In this document: piece after piece, positions 13,896 through 17,753 of the stretch
Layout: every line of letters starts with the position of its first letter
Numbering within the stretch: the first letter of the stretch is position 1
Source: Tardiphaga sp.
GTDB taxonomy: Bacteria; Pseudomonadota; Alphaproteobacteria; Rhizobiales; Xanthobacteraceae
Length of the DNA stretch: 17,753 nt
Assembly (NCBI GenBank): GCA_028290325.1
Contig: JAQGJY010000207.1
Coordinates: 1-17,753 of the forward strand
Direction of reading: 5' to 3'
Translations under genes and position numbers: made by a program
Notes under the pieces: model-generated
Seen by the model: the letters and a program-made list of their open reading frames with translations, nothing else
What the model was told of the DNA's origin: nothing
Database searches by the model: none

Positions 13896-13950
13896 ACCCC
13901 TCACCCGACTTTGCTGCGCGAAGTCACCCTGTCCCATAAGGGAAGAGGGA
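13896..13950. repeat. Second, degenerate copy of the palindromic intergenic repeat
   Basis: The 271-bp gap 13740-14010 holds ACCCCTCACCC, then the stem GACTT/AAGTC (13907-13911 with 13921-13925), then CCCTGTCCC paired with GGGAAGAGGG with one bulge (13927-13949, loop ATAA). The order and composition resemble the element at 9103-9210 read on its other strand. It looks like a dispersed repeat, here separating the hydratase gene from the decarboxylase gene. Nothing else is recognised in this gap apart from the AAGGAAG ribosome-binding site of the next gene. Confidence 0.6.
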
Positions 13951-14010
13951 ACGCAGAACATCCGCGCATGACTCGCGTGGCGCGCTTGTAATTTGAAGGA
14001 AGACAAGCTG

Positions 14011-15624
14011 ATGCCGTCGTCCAACAAGACATCCCAGACCGTCAAACAGGTCACGCTCGATCTGATGAGGCAATTCGGCATCGACCGGGTGTTCGGCAAT
14101 CCGGGCTCGACCGAATTGCCGTTCCTTAGCGATTGGCCCGCCGACATCGATTACGTGCTCGGTTTGCAGGAGGCGTCTGTGGTCGGCATGGCCGATGGCT
14201 ACGCGCAGGCGACGCGCAACGCGGCCTTTGTCAATCTGCATTCGGCGGCCGGCGTCGGCCACGCGCTCGGCAACATCTACACTGCCTTCCGCAACCAGAC
14301 GCCGATGGTTATCACCGCCGGCCAGCAGGCGCGCAGCATCATGCCGCTGCAGGCTTTCCTCTACGCGGATCGCGCCACGGAATTCCCGCGGCCTTACGTG
14401 AAATTCAGCGTCGAACCGGCGCGCGCGGAGGATGTCCCGGCCGCAATCGCGCGGGCTTATTACGTCGCGATGCAGCCGCCGTGCGGGCCGACTTTCGTCT
14501 CCGTGCCGGTCGATGATTGGGCCAAGCCCGCGCCACCGATCACCGCCCGCAAGATCAGCCGCGAGCTCGGGCCGGACCAGGCCGCGATGGCGGAACTGGT
14601 GGCGGCGTTGCAAGCCAGCAAAAATCCCGCTTTCGTCGTCGGCCCGGCGGTCGATCGCGCCGGCGCCGTTGAACTGATGGTGGATGTGGCCGAAAAGGCC
14701 AAAGCCGCGGTTTGGATCAGCCCGTTTTCGGCGCGGTGCAGTTTCCCCGAACGTCACCCGCAATTTTCCGGCTTCCTGCATGCGTCACCGGCGCAACTCT
14801 CCGATGCGCTGAAAGACCACGATCTCGTTGTTGTCATCGGCGCGCCTGTTTTCACGTTCCACGTCGAAGGCCACGCGGCGATCTTCGATGGCGACACCAC
14901 CCTGTTTCAAATCACCGACGACGCGACGGCGGCATCGGTGACGCCGGTCGGCACCAGCATCATCGCCAGCGTGGGTCCGGCGTAGCGCCTACTGCGCGGG
15001 ATGCTGCCTGAAACGTCACGGCCGATGCCGAGCGGCCGTGTCGTGCCGCCATTGCCGGCAGCCGGCGATCCGATCCCGGTCGATTATCTGATGCATGCGT
15101 TGTCCGAGGCGATGCCCGATGGCGCCGTGCTGGTCGAGGAAGCGCCGTCGCATCGGCCGGCGATGCAGAAGTTTCTTCCGATGCCGGGACAGGACTCGTT
15201 TTATACGATGGCGTCGGGCGGTCTCGGCTGGTCGCTGCCCGCGTCGGTCGGCATCGCTCTCGCAAAACCGAATCGCCGCATCGTCTGCCTGATCGGCGAC
15301 GGGTCCGCGATGTATTCGATCCAGGCGCTGTGGACCGCCGCGCAACGCAAGTTGCCGCTGACGGTGGTGGTCATCAACAACGCGGGTTACGGCGCGATGC
15401 GTTCGTTCAGCCAGGTGATGCAGGTGCGGGACGTTCCAGGCCTCGATCTGCCCGGCATCGATTTCGTGCAACTGGCCACAAGCCTGGGCTGCGATGCCAT
15501 CCGGGCCGAGACGGCGGCGGACCTTCCTGGCGCGCTCGCACATGGTTTCGCTTGCGATGGCGTCTGCCTCATCGAGGTGATGGTCGATGGCGCGGTGCCG
15601 GTGTTGTACGAGCAGAAGCACTAA
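14011..15624 (+). pseudogene. Benzoylformate decarboxylase-like gene interrupted by one in-frame TAG
   Basis: One continuous reading frame of 537 codons before the final stop encodes a ThDP-dependent benzoylformate decarboxylase (MdlC) homologue, but codon 325 (14983-14985) is TAG. Before it lie the PYR and middle domains with S33 (NPGS), E54 (LGLQEASVVG), H77 (NLHSAAG) and H284 (APVFTFHVEG), equivalent to S26, E47, H70 and H281 of the Pseudomonas enzyme. After it, in the same frame, lies the complete PP domain with GDGSAMYSIQALWTAAQ and NNAGYGAMRSF. No frameshift or other lesion is seen. The ATG at 14011 has AAGGAAG with an 8-nt spacer. The stop falls in the linker between middle and PP domains, and an ATG follows at 15001 without a clear ribosome-binding site. 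It may be a fresh nonsense mutation, a sequencing error, or a split enzyme. If active it would decarboxylate an aromatic or branched 2-oxo acid. Confidence 0.85.
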
Positions 15625-15643
15625 CGATTGTGGGACGACGCAG

Positions 15644-17753
15644 ATGAACGAACACGTCAAGACGAAGCCCCGCTCGCACTCCTCGCATTGGGGCGCGTTC
15701 TCCGGCGAATGGATCGACGGCAAGCTCGTCATCACGCCCCATCCCGGCGATCCCGATCCCAACCCGATCATCCAGAATTTTCCGGAGGCTCTACGTCATA
15801 AGGCCCGCATCACGAGGCCGATGGTCCGCCGGGGCTGGCTCGACAACGGTCCCGGCGCGAGCGCGATGCGCGGCCGCGACGAATTCGTCGAGATGGACTG
15901 GCCGGACGTGCTCGATCTGCTTGCCGGCGAATTGAAGCGCGTCGAAAACAAACACGGCGCAAAGGCCGTGTTCGGCGGTTCATACGGCTGGTCCAGCGCG
16001 GGCCGTTTTCACCACGCGCAAAGTCAATTGCACCGTTTTCTGAACGCCGCGATCGGCGGCTACGTGCGCTCGGTGAACAGCTATAGCGCTGGCGCGTCGA
16101 TGGTGATCCTGCCGCACATCCTGGGCAATTACGACGACGTGTCGCGTCGCAATGTAAGTTGGGACGACATCGTCGCTTATACCGACATCGTGCTCGCGTT
16201 CGGCGGCATGGCGCTGAAAAACTCGCGGGTCGCCTCGGGTGGCGTCAGCCGCCATACCGAACATGGCCACATGATCGAAGCCTCGGCGCGCGGCGCGGAA
16301 TTCGTGCTGATCGGCCCGCTCAAGACCGACCTGCCCGATGAAGTGAACAACGAATGGCTGCCGCTCAAGCCCGGCACCGATATGGCGCTGATGCTGGCGC
16401 TCGCCCATACGCTGGTGATCGACGGCACGCATGATCGCGCGTTTCTGGACAGCCATTGCCATGGCTGGGAGACCTTCGAAAATTATTTGCTCGGTCGTGC
16501 TGACAGCCAGCCGAAACATGCGGCGTGGGCCTCGGACATCACCGGCCTCGCGGCGGACGACATTCTGGCGCTGGCGCGTCGCCTGCCCGGCCGCCGTGTG
16601 CTCGTGACGGTCGCGCATTCGTTGCAACGCGCGGAGCGTGGCGAGCAGCCGGTGTGGATGGGCTCGGTGCTCGCCGCGATGCTCGGGCAGCACGGCCTGC
16701 CCGGCGGCGGCTATTCCTACGCCCTCGGCGCGATCGCCAATTACGGCCGCCGTACCAATGCCGTGCCGATTGCGGCGCTCAGTCAACTGCGAAACGGCGT
16801 GACCGAATTCATTCCGGTCGCGCGCGTCTCCGACATGCTGCTCAATCCCGGCGTGGGCTTTGATTACAACGGCGAAAAGCTGACTTACCCCGACATCAAG
16901 CTGGTCTATTGGGCCGGCGGTAATCCGTTTCATCATCATCAGGACATCAACCGGCTGCGTCAGGCGTTCGCGCGGATCGACACACTGGTCGTTCACGAGA
17001 TCGCATGGACGGCAACGGCGCGGCACGCGGACATCGTTCTGCCCTGCACGATGACGCTAGAGCGTGACGACATCGGCGGCACGCCCTACGATCCGCTGAT
17101 GATCGCGATGCATCGGCTGGCGAAACCGTTCGGCGACGCGCGCGATGACTACGATATCTTCGCCGAGCTATCGAGGCGGATGGGCTGCGAGCAGGTCTTC
17201 ACAGAGGGCCGCGACACGACGCAATGGTTGCGCCATCTTTATAGCTTCACACAAAACGCATTGGCCGCGAACGGCGATGACGCGCCGGATTTCGACACCT
17301 TCTGGGAGCAGGGCGAAATCGTGCTCCCGCAATTGCCGCACGACGGCGGCACCATCCGCGCGTTTCGTGACGATCCGCAAGCGCGGCCATTGCCAACCGC
17401 AAGCGGCAAGATCGAAATTGCGTCGGATGTCATCGCGAGCTTCGGCTACGACGATTGCCCGGGCCATCCGGCGTGGCTGCCGTCGGTCGATGTGGTGAGC
17501 GCGCGGCATCCTCTACAACTGGTCGCCAACCAGCCGGCGTCGCGACTCCACAGCCAATTTGATTTCGGCGGTCACAGCATGGAGACCAAGCGTCGCGGCC
17601 GCGAGGTTGCGTCCATGAATCCGCGTGATGCTGATGCGCGTGGCATTGCCGACGGCGACATCGTCCGGCTGTTCAATGACCGTGGCGCCTGCCTGGCGGC
17701 GGTGAACATTACCGACCACGTCATGTCGGGGGTGATCAACCTGCCGACCGGCG
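15644..17753 (+). CDS. Molybdopterin oxidoreductase, DMSO/TMAO/biotin-sulfoxide reductase family (partial)
   Basis: The frame is open from the ATG at 15644 to the window edge, giving 703 residues without a stop. The protein matches the TorA/DorA/BisC branch of the DMSO reductase family: WGAFSGEWIDGKL near the N-terminus, the NSYSAGASMVILPHILG block where S148 is the expected molybdenum ligand, the WAGGNPFHHHQDINRL cofactor segment, HADIVLPCTMTLERDDIGG, and the start of the C-terminal cofactor domain (LVANQPASRLHSQFDFGG). It lacks the N-terminal cysteine cluster of Fe-S-containing relatives and lacks a Tat signal, so a cytoplasmic, BisC-like enzyme is inferred. Family members are about 740-820 residues, so only the tail is missing. 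The gene starts 20 nt after the decarboxylase stop, with a weak GGGA site, and is probably co-transcribed with it. S-oxide or N-oxide reduction is likely; the substrate is unknown. Confidence 0.9.
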   Translation, partial: MNEHVKTKPRSHSSHWGAFSGEWIDGKLVITPHPGDPDPNPIIQNFPEALRHKARITRPMVRRGWLDNGPGASAMRGRDEFVEMDWPDVLDLLAGELKRVENKHGAKAVFGGSYGWSSAGRFHHAQSQLHRFLNAAIGGYVRSVNSYSAGASMVILPHILGNYDDVSRRNVSWDDIVAYTDIVLAFGGMALKNSRVASGGVSRHTEHGHMIEASARGAEFVLIGPLKTDLPDEVNNEWLPLKPGTDMALMLALAHTLVIDGTHDRAFLDSHCHGWETFENYLLGRADSQPKHAAWASDITGLAADDILALARRLPGRRVLVTVAHSLQRAERGEQPVWMGSVLAAMLGQHGLPGGGYSYALGAIANYGRRTNAVPIAALSQLRNGVTEFIPVARVSDMLLNPGVGFDYNGEKLTYPDIKLVYWAGGNPFHHHQDINRLRQAFARIDTLVVHEIAWTATARHADIVLPCTMTLERDDIGGTPYDPLMIAMHRLAKPFGDARDDYDIFAELSRRMGCEQVFTEGRDTTQWLRHLYSFTQNALAANGDDAPDFDTFWEQGEIVLPQLPHDGGTIRAFRDDPQARPLPTASGKIEIASDVIASFGYDDCPGHPAWLPSVDVVSARHPLQLVANQPASRLHSQFDFGGHSMETKRRGREVASMNPRDADARGIADGDIVRLFNDRGACLAAVNITDHVMSGVINLPTG

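Noticed and set aside
14986..15624. Independent PP-domain gene starting at ATG 15001 as the default annotation
   Set aside because: The frame is continuous with the upstream half, the residues between the stop and 15001 continue the family alignment, and no good ribosome-binding site precedes the ATG. Kept as an alternative in the findings only.
15980..17026. 348-codon minus-strand open frame inside the molybdoenzyme gene
   Set aside because: It is antisense to conserved molybdoenzyme motifs; no recognisable protein.

Overview
This window reads as chromosomal DNA of a GC-rich alphaproteobacterium, most likely in the Hyphomicrobiales (Rhizobiales). The evidence is the strong G/C bias at third codon positions, an NrsF-type anti-sigma factor beside an ECF sigma factor, a DUF2927 protein beside a YkuD L,D-transpeptidase, and intergenic CCTCTCCC-type palindromes of the kind common in that order. 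No genus can be assigned. No RNA gene, CRISPR array, insertion sequence or integrase was seen.

Left part (1-7390): short housekeeping and regulatory units on alternating strands. A TPR protein (+) runs convergently into a minus-strand unit of nrsF followed by an uncharacterised protein. The ECF sigma gene diverges from nrsF, and the gap between them holds a convincing ECF-type promoter facing nrsF. The sigma gene converges on an acetolactate-synthase-like ThDP enzyme (-). Next come two exported envelope proteins (+), an L,D-transpeptidase and a DUF2927 protein, then isovaleryl-CoA dehydrogenase (-).

Right part (7815-17753): seven genes, all on the plus strand, forming a catabolic island. Two tandem CYP153-like cytochromes P450 are followed by an acyl-CoA dehydrogenase, a family III CoA-transferase and a mesaconyl-CoA-hydratase-like enzyme. 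The last two genes overlap by ATGA. After a 271-bp gap with a palindromic repeat come a benzoylformate-decarboxylase gene interrupted by one in-frame TAG, and a DMSO-reductase-family molybdoenzyme cut by the window edge. The inferred logic is oxygenation of an aliphatic or isoprenoid substrate by P450, CoA transfer to a resulting acid, alpha,beta-dehydrogenation and hydration. The substrate cannot be read from sequence. Redox partners for the P450s, alcohol and aldehyde dehydrogenases, a thiolase and any transcriptional regulator are all absent from the window.

Main points for follow-up: the amber codon at the domain boundary of an otherwise intact decarboxylase; the P450/CoA-transferase/hydratase pathway of unknown substrate; a predicted sigma-controlled unit that would include an uncharacterised protein; an acyl-CoA dehydrogenase whose catalytic glutamate sits at the isovaleryl-type position; and a perfect 24-bp in-frame duplication at the end of the TPR gene.
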